A DNA stretch of 64,000 nucleotides from Streptomyces candidus (GTDB lineage: Bacteria; Actinomycetota; Actinomycetes; Streptomycetales; Streptomycetaceae). The notes beneath the pieces are model-generated. The model was not told the origin of the DNA and did not search any database. It saw only the letters and a program-made list of their open reading frames with translations. Positions within the stretch are counted from its first letter, which is position 1; each line of letters opens with the position of its first letter. Where the stretch lies: contig NZ_JACHEM010000004.1 in assembly GCF_014207445.1 (NCBI RefSeq), positions 186,001-250,000 of the forward strand. The letters run 5' to 3'. Below are positions 16,927-25,264 of the stretch, piece by piece. The position numbers and the translations under genes were made by a program.

Positions 16927-17856
16927 ATGTCAGACCTAGTGGCTACTTTGAGTACCACGAGCATTACCCGCGGCGACGGCCTGGAGAAGTCCTTGAACGA
17001 TCCGCACGAGTACGAGAGCGACGGCCTCGAAACGACCGAGGATCACCTCGGACGGCTCCTGGGCCGCGCGCTGAACTCCTTCGACCTGCCCGACGAGACC
17101 GTGGAGCGGTTGGACACGGCGTTGGCGCACAGCTCGTCGCTGCGTTCCTCGCACCACAGCGCCGGGCTGCGCCGGTCCCTGTACCGGCACGCCTTCCTGC
17201 TGGCCGACGGCTCCTCGCTCACGCTCTGGGAGCTGGTGCACAACGCGGGTCGTGACCGCAGCACCGAGCACGAGCTGTACGTCGACGTGGGCGAGGCCAG
17301 GCTTGCCGCCAATCGGCTGCCGAGGGAAGCCGGTTCGCCCGCGGGCGACCTGCCGCTCCCCTCGGAGTACGGGGACGGCTCCGTCGGCTTCTCGCCCCAC
17401 GGCTTCTCCGACGACCTCTGCGACGGCTTCTCCGACGACCTGTCGTGCGGTCAGGCGGGCGGGGTGGAGACGGATCTGGAGACGCTGGCCGGACTGCTGG
17501 CCCATCCGCACCGGCAGGCCAGGCGCGCCTACGTACCGGACGAGTCTGCCGACCACGCGCGCCGCGTCCTGCGCCGCGCGGAGAACGCGGACCGGCCCGG
17601 TCCGGAAACCGCCCGGCTGCTCGCGGACGCGCTGGCGCACGAGATCACGCAGGTGTACGGCCGGCAGTGCCGCATCAAGGGGAGGGCGGTGGGGTTCACG
17701 CTCTACGAGCACGCGTTCCTGTTGCTGGACGGCAGTGAGGCCAGCGTGTGGGAGGTCGAGCACACAGCAACCCCCGACGGCCGGCACATGTGTGAGGTGT
17801 ACGCCGACGAACGGACCGCCCGCGAGGCGATGGAGCCTCGCGGACGGGTGGGCTGA
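16927..17856 (+). CDS. DUF6227 family protein
   Basis: A 309-residue protein found in Streptomyces, unknown function. It holds two similar halves: HLGRLLGRALNSFDLPDETVERLD...YRHAFLLADGSSLTLWELVHN and DHARRVLRRAENADRP...YEHAFLLLDGSEASVWEVEHT, which suggests an internal duplication of an HAFLLxDGxxxxxWExxH unit. Between them is a short repeated acidic patch (GFSDDLCDGFSDDLS). No signal or membrane segment is seen. The ATG at 16927 has only a weak ribosome site, so the first 35 residues are uncertain. Confidence 0.8.
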   Translation: MSDLVATLSTTSITRGDGLEKSLNDPHEYESDGLETTEDHLGRLLGRALNSFDLPDETVERLDTALAHSSSLRSSHHSAGLRRSLYRHAFLLADGSSLTLWELVHNAGRDRSTEHELYVDVGEARLAANRLPREAGSPAGDLPLPSEYGDGSVGFSPHGFSDDLCDGFSDDLSCGQAGGVETDLETLAGLLAHPHRQARRAYVPDESADHARRVLRRAENADRPGPETARLLADALAHEITQVYGRQCRIKGRAVGFTLYEHAFLLLDGSEASVWEVEHTATPDGRHMCEVYADERTAREAMEPRGRVG

Positions 17857-17964
17857 CCGGTGACTGTGATTCGGACGCGCGGCACATCGGACGGTTGATC
17901 ACCGGGTGGGCACCGGTGGGCGACCCACGGACAGGCGCAACACCGGGCGATTGATCCTCGGGTC

Positions 17965-17992
17965 GGTTGGTCAAGGGGCGCGTTGACCAACC
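17965..17992. terminator. Bidirectional hairpin between DUF6227 gene and fruA
   Basis: A perfect 10-bp stem (GGTTGGTCAA/TTGACCAACC) with an 8-nt loop in the 188-nt convergent gap. Two related ttgat-cctcggg/ttgat-caccggg segments lie just to its left. Confidence 0.7.
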
Positions 17993-18044
17993 CGGCCGAC
18001 CGCGCGCTCCTGGGCCCGGGGTGCGGTTTCGTACGGTGTCGGCG

Positions 18045-20153
18045 TCAGGCCGCGACGGCCGACTTCGCGTCGGCCTCGGTCCCCGCCTCGTGCCCGACGG
18101 CGGTCCCGGGCTGCTTGCGCATGCCCTTCAGCAGTACGACCAGGCCCGCCGCGACACCGACACCGGCCGCGATCGCCACCACGTAGAGCAGCGGATTGCC
18201 GATCAGCGGGACCACGAAGATGCCGCCGTGCGGGGCGCGCAGAGTGTTGTCGAAGGCCATCGTCAGCGCGCCGGTGACCGCGCCACCCGCCATGGAGGCC
18301 GGGATGACCCGCAGAGGGTCGGCCGCCGCGAACGGGATCGCGCCCTCGGTGATGAAGGAGGCCCCAAGCACCCAGGCGGCCTTGCCGTTCTCCCGCTCGG
18401 TCCTGGTGAAGAGCTTGCCGCGCACTGTGGTGGCGAGCGCCATCGCGAGGGGCGGAACCATGCCCGCGGCCATCACGGCGGCCATGACCTTGAGGTTGCC
18501 GTCGCTCGCTTCGGCGGAGAGGCCGCCGATGGCGAACGTGTAGGCGACCTTGTTGAAGGGACCGCCGAGGTCGAAGGTCATCATGAGGCCGAGGACGATG
18601 CCCAGGACGATCGCGTTGCTGCCGTTGAGCCCGGACAGCCAGTCGGTCAGCGCCGACTGCAGCTTGGCGATGGGTTCGCCGACCACCAGGAACATCAGGA
18701 AGCCGACGACGGTCGACGACAGCAGCGGGATCACGACGACCGGCATGATCCCGCGCAGGGCGGCCGGAACGCGCACCTTCTTGATGGCCATGACGACCGC
18801 GCCGGCGAGGAGACCCGCCACCAGGCCACCGAGAAACCCGGCCTTGATCGTCACGGCGATCGAGCCGCCGACGAAACCGGGCACGAGTCCGGGCCGGTCG
18901 GCCATTCCGTACGCGATGTATCCGGCGAGCACCGGGATCAGGAAGCCGAAGGCGAGCCCGCCGATCTGGAACAGCAGCGCCGCCCAGCTGGTGTGGTCGC
19001 CCCACGCGAAGTGCTCCATCACGGAAGGCGCTTTGTCGATCTGGTAGCCGCCGATGGCGAACCCGAGAGCGATCAGCAGACCGCCGGCCGCGACGAACGG
19101 CACCATGTAGCTGACGCCGGACATCAGCCACTTGCGCAGCTTGGCACCGTACCCCTCCCCCGCCTCCCCCGACTTCTCGACCGGGCTGCCCTTCGCGGGT
19201 GCGGTGGAGAGGTCGCCGCGGGCTGCTTTCTGCCGGGCTTCGGCGATGAGTTCCAGTGGGCGGTTGACGCCCGCCTTCACTCCGACGTCCACCGTCGGCT
19301 TCCCGGCGAACCGCTCGCGGTCCCGTACCGGCACGTCGTGCGCGAAGATCACCGCGTCGGCGGCGGCGATGACGGCGGGGTCGAGACGGGTGAATCCTGA
19401 GGATCCCTGGGGCTCGACGGTGAGCTGGACCCCGTCCCGGTTGCCGGCCTGCTCCAGGGCTTCGGCGGCCATGTAGGTGTGCGCGATGCCGGTGGGGCAG
19501 GAGGTGACGGCGACGATACGGAACGGCTCGGCCGCCCCCGCATCGAGAGGCGCCTCCCCAGCGGAAGGAACCTCCGCATCGGAAGGCGCCTCCGCTGCGG
19601 AAGGAGCCTCGCCGACGGGGGAAGTCTCCTGGGCGGGAGGTGCTGCGGAGGTCGGCGTCGGGGCGGCCGGGGGTGCCGTGGAGGCCGGAGCCGCGCTCGC
19701 CGCCTCCGGCGCTGCGTCCCCACGGATCAGCGCGGCGGCCGACTCCGCGTCGCCCGCCGCCCGCAGCGCGTCCCTGAATGCGGCGTTCATCAGGTGTCGC
19801 GCCAGGCTGGAGAGAATCGTCAGGTGCGCGTCGTCCGCGCCGGCCGGGGCCGCGATGAGGAAGATCAGGTCGGCCGGGCCGTCGGGGGCGCCGAAGTCGA
19901 CCCCGGCGGTGCTGCGGCCGAAAGCCAGCGTGGGCTCGGTGACGTGTGCGCTGCGGCAGTGCGGGATGCCGATGCCGCCCTCCAGGCCGGTGGGCATCTG
20001 CGCCTCGCGGGCGGCGACGTCGGCGAGGAAAGCGTCCAGGTCGGTGACCCGGCCGAGCCCCGCCATCCGGGCGGCCAGCGCTCGGGCCGCCTCCTGCTTG
20101 CTCTCGGCGGCCAGGTCGAGGTCGACCAGGTCCACGGTGATCATCTGGCTCAT
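18045..20153 (-). CDS. fruA: Fructose-specific PTS enzyme IIABC
   Basis: A 702-residue permease that takes up fructose and phosphorylates it to fructose-1-phosphate. The IIA domain (residues 1-145) has the phospho-His in GIGIPHCRS. A long Ala/Pro/Glu-rich linker with repeated EAPSxAE units follows (about 150-215). The IIB domain has the phospho-Cys in AVTSCPTGIAHTYMAAE (about 222-238). The IIC domain (about 340-680) spans the membrane and carries the substrate motif TEGAIPFAAADP. AAGGAG lies 7 nt before the ATG. It is the last gene of fruR-pfkB-fruA, 121 nt after pfkB. Confidence 0.96.
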   Translation of the reverse strand: MSQMITVDLVDLDLAAESKQEAARALAARMAGLGRVTDLDAFLADVAAREAQMPTGLEGGIGIPHCRSAHVTEPTLAFGRSTAGVDFGAPDGPADLIFLIAAPAGADDAHLTILSSLARHLMNAAFRDALRAAGDAESAAALIRGDAAPEAASAAPASTAPPAAPTPTSAAPPAQETSPVGEAPSAAEAPSDAEVPSAGEAPLDAGAAEPFRIVAVTSCPTGIAHTYMAAEALEQAGNRDGVQLTVEPQGSSGFTRLDPAVIAAADAVIFAHDVPVRDRERFAGKPTVDVGVKAGVNRPLELIAEARQKAARGDLSTAPAKGSPVEKSGEAGEGYGAKLRKWLMSGVSYMVPFVAAGGLLIALGFAIGGYQIDKAPSVMEHFAWGDHTSWAALLFQIGGLAFGFLIPVLAGYIAYGMADRPGLVPGFVGGSIAVTIKAGFLGGLVAGLLAGAVVMAIKKVRVPAALRGIMPVVVIPLLSSTVVGFLMFLVVGEPIAKLQSALTDWLSGLNGSNAIVLGIVLGLMMTFDLGGPFNKVAYTFAIGGLSAEASDGNLKVMAAVMAAGMVPPLAMALATTVRGKLFTRTERENGKAAWVLGASFITEGAIPFAAADPLRVIPASMAGGAVTGALTMAFDNTLRAPHGGIFVVPLIGNPLLYVVAIAAGVGVAAGLVVLLKGMRKQPGTAVGHEAGTEADAKSAVAA

Positions 20154-20274
20154 CGCGGGCTCCTTCGCACGGATGCGGAATCGGGGAAGGCAGGGAGGGG
20201 AGCGGGGGTGCGGGCCGGGCGCACAGGAGCACTCACTGCGCCTGCGGTACCCGCGCTTTGTGCTCTGGTCGCGC

Positions 20275-21399
20275 TCATCGCGCGTACTCCGCGGGTTGCG
20301 TCAGTACGCGGTCCAGGGGGATGTCGGCCGTGACCGTCACGCCCGCGGGGTCCAGGTCGTCCGGGGTCGGCATCACGCTGCCCGGCAGCTGTACGGCCGC
20401 CGCACCGTGCGCCACCGCCGCCGCCAGCGCCCCGGGGCCTTCGCCGCCCGCCGCGAGGAACCCGGCGAGCGAGGCGTCCCCGGCGCCGACGTTGCTGCGT
20501 ACCGCCTCCACGCGCGCGTGGCCGAAGTACGTACCGGAGTCGGCGACCAGGAGCTGGCCGTCGGCACCGAGGCTGGCGAGCACGGCGCGCGCGCCCCTCC
20601 CGCGCAGTTCCTCGGCCGCCCTGAGCGCCTGCCCAACCGTCTTGAGCGGACGCTCAACCGCCTCGGCGAGTTCCTCGACGTTCGGTTTGACCACGTCGGG
20701 GCGTTCGCGCAGGGCCGCGAGGAGGGAGGGTCCGGAGGTGTCGAGTGCGATACGGGCGCCCGCCTCGTGCGCGCGGGCGGCCAGGGCCGCGTACCACTGG
20801 GGTCCGAGCCCGCGCGGCAGGCTGCCGCAGCAGGCGATCCAGCTCGCGTCGGCCGAGTGCGCGCGTACCGCGGTCAGCAGTGCCTCCGACTCGGCGGCGG
20901 TCAGCTCGGGTCCGGTCGCGTTGATCTTGGTGAGGGTGCCGTCGGGTTCGGCGACGGCGATGTTGGAGCGGGTCTGCCCGGTCACCGGGACGGGTGCCAC
21001 CTCGATGCCCTCGGCGCCCAGGAGTTCGGCGACCAGTGCACCGGGTGCGCCGCCCAGCGGGAGGACGGCGAGTGTGCGGTGACCGGCCGCGGCGACCGCA
21101 CGCGAGACATTGACGCCCTTGCCGCCCGGATCCATCCGGTCGCAGGTCGCGCGCAGGACTTCGCCGCGCATGAGGGCGGGGACCTCGTAGGTGCGGTCCA
21201 GGCTGGGGTTGGGGGTGACGGTGAGGATCATGGGGCTCGCACTCGTTTCGGGCGCACCGGGCCGGCCGGTCGCGCCGGGTCGTTCCATCGCACCGGGCCG
21301 GTCCACAGCACCGGATCGGTCTGGCACCCCGGGTGGGTGGGCCGCGCGGGACCGGTCGGTCGTGCCGAAGCGTTCACCTCTGCGGGGCTGTTCAGACAC
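20275..21399 (-). CDS. pfkB: 1-phosphofructokinase, with possible 56-residue N-terminal extension
   Basis: The enzyme phosphorylates fructose-1-phosphate to fructose-1,6-bisphosphate. Core motifs of the PfkB family are present: MILTVTPNPSLDRTY, MDPGGKGVNVSRA and the catalytic SNVGAGDASLAGFL. Two starts compete. The usual family start is the ATG at 21231, which has no ribosome site. A GTG at 21399 has a perfect GGAGGT 5 nt upstream and overlaps the fruR stop by 8 nt. It would add 56 residues with the repeating pattern DRPGA-MERPGA-TGRPGA. I give the longer form; the core from 21231 is certain. Confidence 0.9.
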   Translation of the reverse strand: MSEQPRRGERFGTTDRSRAAHPPGVPDRSGAVDRPGAMERPGATGRPGAPETSASPMILTVTPNPSLDRTYEVPALMRGEVLRATCDRMDPGGKGVNVSRAVAAAGHRTLAVLPLGGAPGALVAELLGAEGIEVAPVPVTGQTRSNIAVAEPDGTLTKINATGPELTAAESEALLTAVRAHSADASWIACCGSLPRGLGPQWYAALAARAHEAGARIALDTSGPSLLAALRERPDVVKPNVEELAEAVERPLKTVGQALRAAEELRGRGARAVLASLGADGQLLVADSGTYFGHARVEAVRSNVGAGDASLAGFLAAGGEGPGALAAAVAHGAAAVQLPGSVMPTPDDLDPAGVTVTADIPLDRVLTQPAEYAR

Positions 21400-22153
21400 G
21401 TCGGACCTCCGTTCCGGCCGCTTCGATGGCGGCGGCGTCCGCCGCGCTCAGTCCCGTGTCGGTGATCAGCAGGTCCACATCCGTCAGGCTGCCGAACCGC
21501 GCGAAGTGCTCCTGACCGTGCTTCGCCGAGTCGGCGAGCATGACGACCCGGCGCCCCGCGGCGATCACCGCCCGCTTCACGGCGGCTTCGGCGAGGTCAG
21601 GAGTGGTGAGGCCGTGGGCGAGGGAGAAGCCGTTGGCGCCGAGGAAGACGACGTCGGCGCGGATCTCTCCGTACGCCCGCAGCGCCCAGGCGTCGACGGC
21701 CGCGCGCGTGCGGTGGCGGACCCGCCCCCCGACGAGGTGCAGATCGATGCCGGGGTGGTCGGCGAGGCGGGCGGCGACCGGCAGCGAGTGCGTGACGACG
21801 GTCAGGCCGCGCTCCAACGGGAAGGCGGCGGCCAGCCGGGCGGCGGTGGAGCCCGCGTCGAGCGCGACGCTGCCCTCGTCGGGCAGTTCGCCGGTCGCGG
21901 CCCGCGCGATGCGGTCCTTCTCGTCGGCGGCGGTGGACTCGCGTTCGGCGAGGTCGGGCTCGAAGTCGAGCCGTCCGGCGGGAATGGCGCCGCCGTGCAC
22001 GCGTCGCAGCAGGCCGGCCCTGTCGAGGGCCTTGAGGTCGCGCCGTACGGTCTCGGCGGTCACCTGGAAGGTGTCCGCGAGGGAGAGCACATCGACCCGG
22101 CCGCCCTCGCGGGCGAGACGGAGGATCTCCTGCTGACGCTCCGGTGCGTACAT
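21392..22153 (-). CDS. fruR: DeoR-family fructose operon repressor
   Basis: A 253-residue regulator. The N-terminal DeoR helix-turn-helix reads VLSLADTFQVTAETVRRDLKALDRAGLL (residues about 20-48), and the C-terminal sugar-phosphate sensor domain contains VALDAGSTA, ADVVFLGANGFS and VMLADSAKHG. In related systems fructose-1-phosphate relieves repression. It is the first gene of the operon and overlaps the SD-supported pfkB start. A plausible promoter lies about 45 nt upstream. Confidence 0.92.
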   Translation of the reverse strand: MYAPERQQEILRLAREGGRVDVLSLADTFQVTAETVRRDLKALDRAGLLRRVHGGAIPAGRLDFEPDLAERESTAADEKDRIARAATGELPDEGSVALDAGSTAARLAAAFPLERGLTVVTHSLPVAARLADHPGIDLHLVGGRVRHRTRAAVDAWALRAYGEIRADVVFLGANGFSLAHGLTTPDLAEAAVKRAVIAAGRRVVMLADSAKHGQEHFARFGSLTDVDLLITDTGLSAADAAAIEAAGTEVRRV

Positions 22154-22198
22154 GTGGCTTTACGTCCGTTCCGTGCCCGACCCTGTGGATTACACGCC

Positions 22199-22227
22199 AG
22201 AGTATGCCTACGACTGCCGCAAGTAAA
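22199..22227 (-). promoter_or_regulatory. Predicted promoter of fruR-pfkB-fruA
   Basis: On the minus strand TTTACT and TACTCT are separated by 17 nt, in an AT-richer stretch 46-74 nt upstream of fruR. The -10 fits TANNNT. Confidence 0.5.
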
Positions 22228-22266
22228 CTCATTCGGGCATCCGCCGCAACGGGTCGGGCAGCAGAA

Positions 22267-22316
22267 AGGGTGGGGGCCCGTGCCGGTCCGTCTCCGGACC
22301 GGCACGGGCCCCCACC
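22267..22316 (-). terminator. Long hairpin after the MFS gene
   Basis: A perfect 23-bp stem with a 4-nt loop, 18 nt after the MFS stop codon and upstream of the fruR promoter; it insulates the two transcription units. Confidence 0.85.
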
Positions 22317-22333
22317 CTCCCGCGGTACGTCGC

Positions 22334-24010
22334 TCACACAGTCAGCGCCGCTTCCTTCTCCCCGGCTATCGCACCGGGTCCGGTGCGCGCGCCGGGTACG
22401 TCGAATCCGCCGGGTACGTCGCCCGCGCCCCCCGCACCGGTCGGCGCGTCCGGCCCGCCCTCACTCCGTGCCGTCTTCCTGGGCAGCGCGAACATCAGCA
22501 GGAAGATCACGACCATGACGCCCACGACCCAGCCCATCGCGTGCTGGAAGGCCTCCGCGTAGGCGGTGGGCACCGCGCTCTGCGCACCCCGGGCCGCCTC
22601 GGCCTTGTCGTCGACGAGCCCGAAGAAGACCACCGACACCAGACCGATGCCGAACGCGTTGCCCGTCTGCCCGGTCGTGTTGATCAGTCCGGACGCCGAG
22701 CCCGCGTGCTCCTTGGGCACCTCGGAGAGCACCGCGTCCGTCAGCGGCGCCACGATCAGCCCCATGCCGAGGCCCATCACGATCAGCGGCAGCGCCATCT
22801 GCCAGGAGGTGATGTCCGCGCCGAAGTGTCGCGCTTCGAAGATGTACAGCAGCATGCCGACCGCCATCGTCAGCGCACCCGCCTGCAGCACCTTGCGCCC
22901 GAAGCGAGGGACCAGTTTCTGTACGGAGAGGCCGGCGGCCACCGACACGGCGATCGAGAACGGGATGCCGGTGACACCCGCACGCAGCGCGCTCCAGCCG
23001 AGGCCGATCTGCATGTACAGCGTCCACACCATGAAGAAGATGCCGCTGAAGACGCCGAAGGTGAGCTGCACGGCGATGCCCGCGGCGAAGCTCTTCACCC
23101 TGAACAGCGACAGTTCGACCAACGGTGAGCCGTCCCTGCGCGTCTTCGCCTTCTCGTACGCGACGAAGATCGCGAGCACGCCCAGGCTGCAGGCCATGGA
23201 CACGTAGCCCCACACCGGCCAGTCCAGCTCGCGGCCCCGGATCAGGGGGTAGATCAGCGCGAGGAGGGCGAGGGTCACCAGGCCGACGCCCGGCAGGTCC
23301 AGGCGCAGCGCCCGGGGTGCCTTGGACTCGGTGATGAACTTGTGGCCGAGGATCAGGCCCGCGATACCGACCGGCAAGTTGATCAGGAAGATCGGCCGCC
23401 ATTCCAGACCGAAGAGGTTCCACTCGGTGAGCAGCGCGCCGAGCAGCGGACCCATCACCGCGCCGAGGCCGACGATCGCGCCGAACAGGCCGAAAACCTT
23501 GCCGCGTTCGTGGGCGGGGAACGTGGCGTGCACGATGGAGAGCACCTGCGGGACCATCAGGGCCGCCGTCGCCCCCTGGAGGATGCGCGCGGCGACCAGG
23601 ATGTCGGGGTTCGCGGCGAAGCCGCAGAGCGCCGAGGCGACGGTGAAGCCGCCGATGCCGATGAGGAACAGCCGTTTCCGGCCGTAGATGTCACCGAGCC
23701 GGCCGCCCGTGATGAGACCGGCGGCGAACGCGAGGGCGTAACCGGCGGTGATCCACTGGATCGCGCTGAAGGACGCACCGAGGCTGCCCTGGATGCTGGG
23801 GATCGCGATGTTGACGATCGTGACGTCAACAAGGTCCATGAAGGCGGCGGTCATCACGATGGCGAGCGCGAACCAGCGGCGGCGGTCGGCGGGTGCGCTG
23901 CCCGACGGGGCGGGCCCGGCGGCGGAAGCGGGGGTGGGAGTGACGGCGGAAGCGGCGACGGCGGGTATCGGAGACCCTGCGGGGGTCTCCGACGGAGGTG
24001 CTGGAGTCAT
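22334..24010 (-). CDS. DHA2-family (EmrB/QacA-type) drug efflux MFS transporter
   Basis: A 558-residue protein with about 14 membrane segments (residues 45-510) between an Ala/Pro-rich N-terminus and a polar tail. DLVDVTIVNIAIPSIQ (motif D1 of the 14-helix family), GGRLGDIYGRKRLF (motif A) and GLGAVMGPLLGALL (motif C) are all present, which marks a proton-driven exporter. The ATG at 24010 lacks a ribosome site but TAATGT lies 7 nt upstream on its strand, so it may be leaderless. It is divergent from a WYL regulator, with a shared palindrome between them. Confidence 0.9.
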   Translation of the reverse strand: MTPAPPSETPAGSPIPAVAASAVTPTPASAAGPAPSGSAPADRRRWFALAIVMTAAFMDLVDVTIVNIAIPSIQGSLGASFSAIQWITAGYALAFAAGLITGGRLGDIYGRKRLFLIGIGGFTVASALCGFAANPDILVAARILQGATAALMVPQVLSIVHATFPAHERGKVFGLFGAIVGLGAVMGPLLGALLTEWNLFGLEWRPIFLINLPVGIAGLILGHKFITESKAPRALRLDLPGVGLVTLALLALIYPLIRGRELDWPVWGYVSMACSLGVLAIFVAYEKAKTRRDGSPLVELSLFRVKSFAAGIAVQLTFGVFSGIFFMVWTLYMQIGLGWSALRAGVTGIPFSIAVSVAAGLSVQKLVPRFGRKVLQAGALTMAVGMLLYIFEARHFGADITSWQMALPLIVMGLGMGLIVAPLTDAVLSEVPKEHAGSASGLINTTGQTGNAFGIGLVSVVFFGLVDDKAEAARGAQSAVPTAYAEAFQHAMGWVVGVMVVIFLLMFALPRKTARSEGGPDAPTGAGGAGDVPGGFDVPGARTGPGAIAGEKEAALTV

Positions 24011-24023
24011 GCCGACGACATTA

Positions 24024-24038
24024 GTCCCTATATAGGAC
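24024..24038. promoter_or_regulatory. Operator-like palindrome between MFS and WYL regulator genes
   Basis: GTCC-CTATATA-GGAC with the perfect 10-bp core CCTATATAGG (24027-24036) in a 63-nt divergent gap. It overlaps the -10/-35 space of both predicted promoters. Confidence 0.5.
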
Positions 24039-24073
24039 ACAGAATGGCCCACATCGCGCGCATCCTTGACGTC

Positions 24074-25057
24074 ATGACCGACACACCGGCACGGCTGCTG
24101 CAACTGCTCTCGCTGCTCCAGACCCCCCGCGAATGGCCGGGCAGCGAACTCGCGACCCGGCTCGACGTCTCGCGCCGCACGGTGCGCAGGGACATCGACC
24201 GGCTCCGCGACCTGGGCTATCCCGTCCAGGCGTCGATGGGTGCGGAGGGCGGGTACCGCCTGGTGGCGGGCAAGGCGATGCCCCCACTGGTTCTCGACGA
24301 CGACGAGGCGGTGGCCATCGCGGTGGGGCTGCGGGCCGGGGCCGGGCACGCCGTGGAGGGCATAGAGGAGGCGTCGGTACGGGCGCTGGCCAAGCTGGAA
24401 CAGGTGCTGCCGTCACGGCTGCGCCACCAGGTGGCCGCGCTCCAGGCCGCCACGGTCCCGCTGACCGACGGCGACGGCGCGAGCATCGACCCGCGGACAC
24501 TGACCGTGATGGCGGGAGCGGCGGCCGGCCAGGAGCGGCTGCGGTTCGGCTACCGCTCGGGCGACGGTACGGCGTCCAAGCGCCTCGTCGAGCCGCACCG
24601 CCTGGTCAGCACGGGGCGCCGGTGGTACCTGGTGGCCTACGACATCGACCGCGAGGACTGGCGCACTTTCCGGGTGGACCGGGTCGGCGAACCCTTCGCG
24701 ACGGGTGCGCGGTTCGTGCCGCGCGGGGTGCCGACGGGCAACGCGGCGGACTTCCTGCGGCAGTCGATGCACAGGATGGGTGACGGGCGACCGGAGTCGT
24801 ACCGTCTCGTGGCGACGTTCGACGCGTCGGCGGAGTTCGTGGCGGCGCGGCTGCCTGCCTCGCTGGGGGCGCCGGTGGCGACCGGCGACGAGAGCTGCCG
24901 GCTGGAGACGGACTTCGGGGATTCGGTGGAGTGGCTGGGGGTGCGGCTGGCCATGGTGGGCTGCGAGTTCGCCGTTCAGGAGCCGCCGGAACTGGTGGAC
25001 TGCCTGGCGGCGCTGGGCGACAGGATCAGCCGCGCGGTCACCAGACGGGAGGGATGA
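24074..25057 (+). CDS. WYL-domain transcriptional regulator
   Basis: A 327-residue regulator. The N-terminal winged helix-turn-helix (residues 1-60) contains LATRLDVSRRTVRRDIDRLRDLGYPV; the central region contains the WYL signature RRWYLVAYDIDREDWRTFRVDR (about 176-197), and a WCX-type C-terminus follows. The family senses ligands, often nucleic acids or small molecules. The ATG at 24074 gives the usual family start; the ATG at 24044 (adding MAHIARILDV) is an alternative, since TATAGG lies 7 nt before it and could give a leaderless mRNA. It probably controls the divergent exporter. Confidence 0.87.
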   Translation: MTDTPARLLQLLSLLQTPREWPGSELATRLDVSRRTVRRDIDRLRDLGYPVQASMGAEGGYRLVAGKAMPPLVLDDDEAVAIAVGLRAGAGHAVEGIEEASVRALAKLEQVLPSRLRHQVAALQAATVPLTDGDGASIDPRTLTVMAGAAAGQERLRFGYRSGDGTASKRLVEPHRLVSTGRRWYLVAYDIDREDWRTFRVDRVGEPFATGARFVPRGVPTGNAADFLRQSMHRMGDGRPESYRLVATFDASAEFVAARLPASLGAPVATGDESCRLETDFGDSVEWLGVRLAMVGCEFAVQEPPELVDCLAALGDRISRAVTRREG

Positions 25058-25078
25058 GCCAAGGGCTGAACCCCTGCC

Positions 25079-25154
25079 CTGCCCGCACGGCAGTTGGGGG
25101 TGATCCCTTGCCCTCTACGGTGTTACGGGGCCACCCCATTGCCCGTACGGCAAT
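25079..25154. repeat. Pair of related dyads in the gap between WYL regulator gene and hrdD
   Basis: CTGCC-CGCAC-GGCAG at 25079-25093 and ATTGCC-CGTAC-GGCAAT at 25138-25154 are both perfect inverted repeats with the same layout, centred 60 bp apart. A degenerate third copy (TTGCC-CTCTAC-GG) lies between them. The gap is convergent, so they may act as terminators or binding sites. Confidence 0.55.
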
Positions 25155-25264
25155 TGCTCGCACCCCGGCCAGTCCGGCGCCGGGGCGCCTTGCACCGGAG
25201 AGGATGCGGCAACCTGACGGACCCCGCGTCCCGGATCCGCCCCTGCCGCCGCAGCAGTCGCCGG

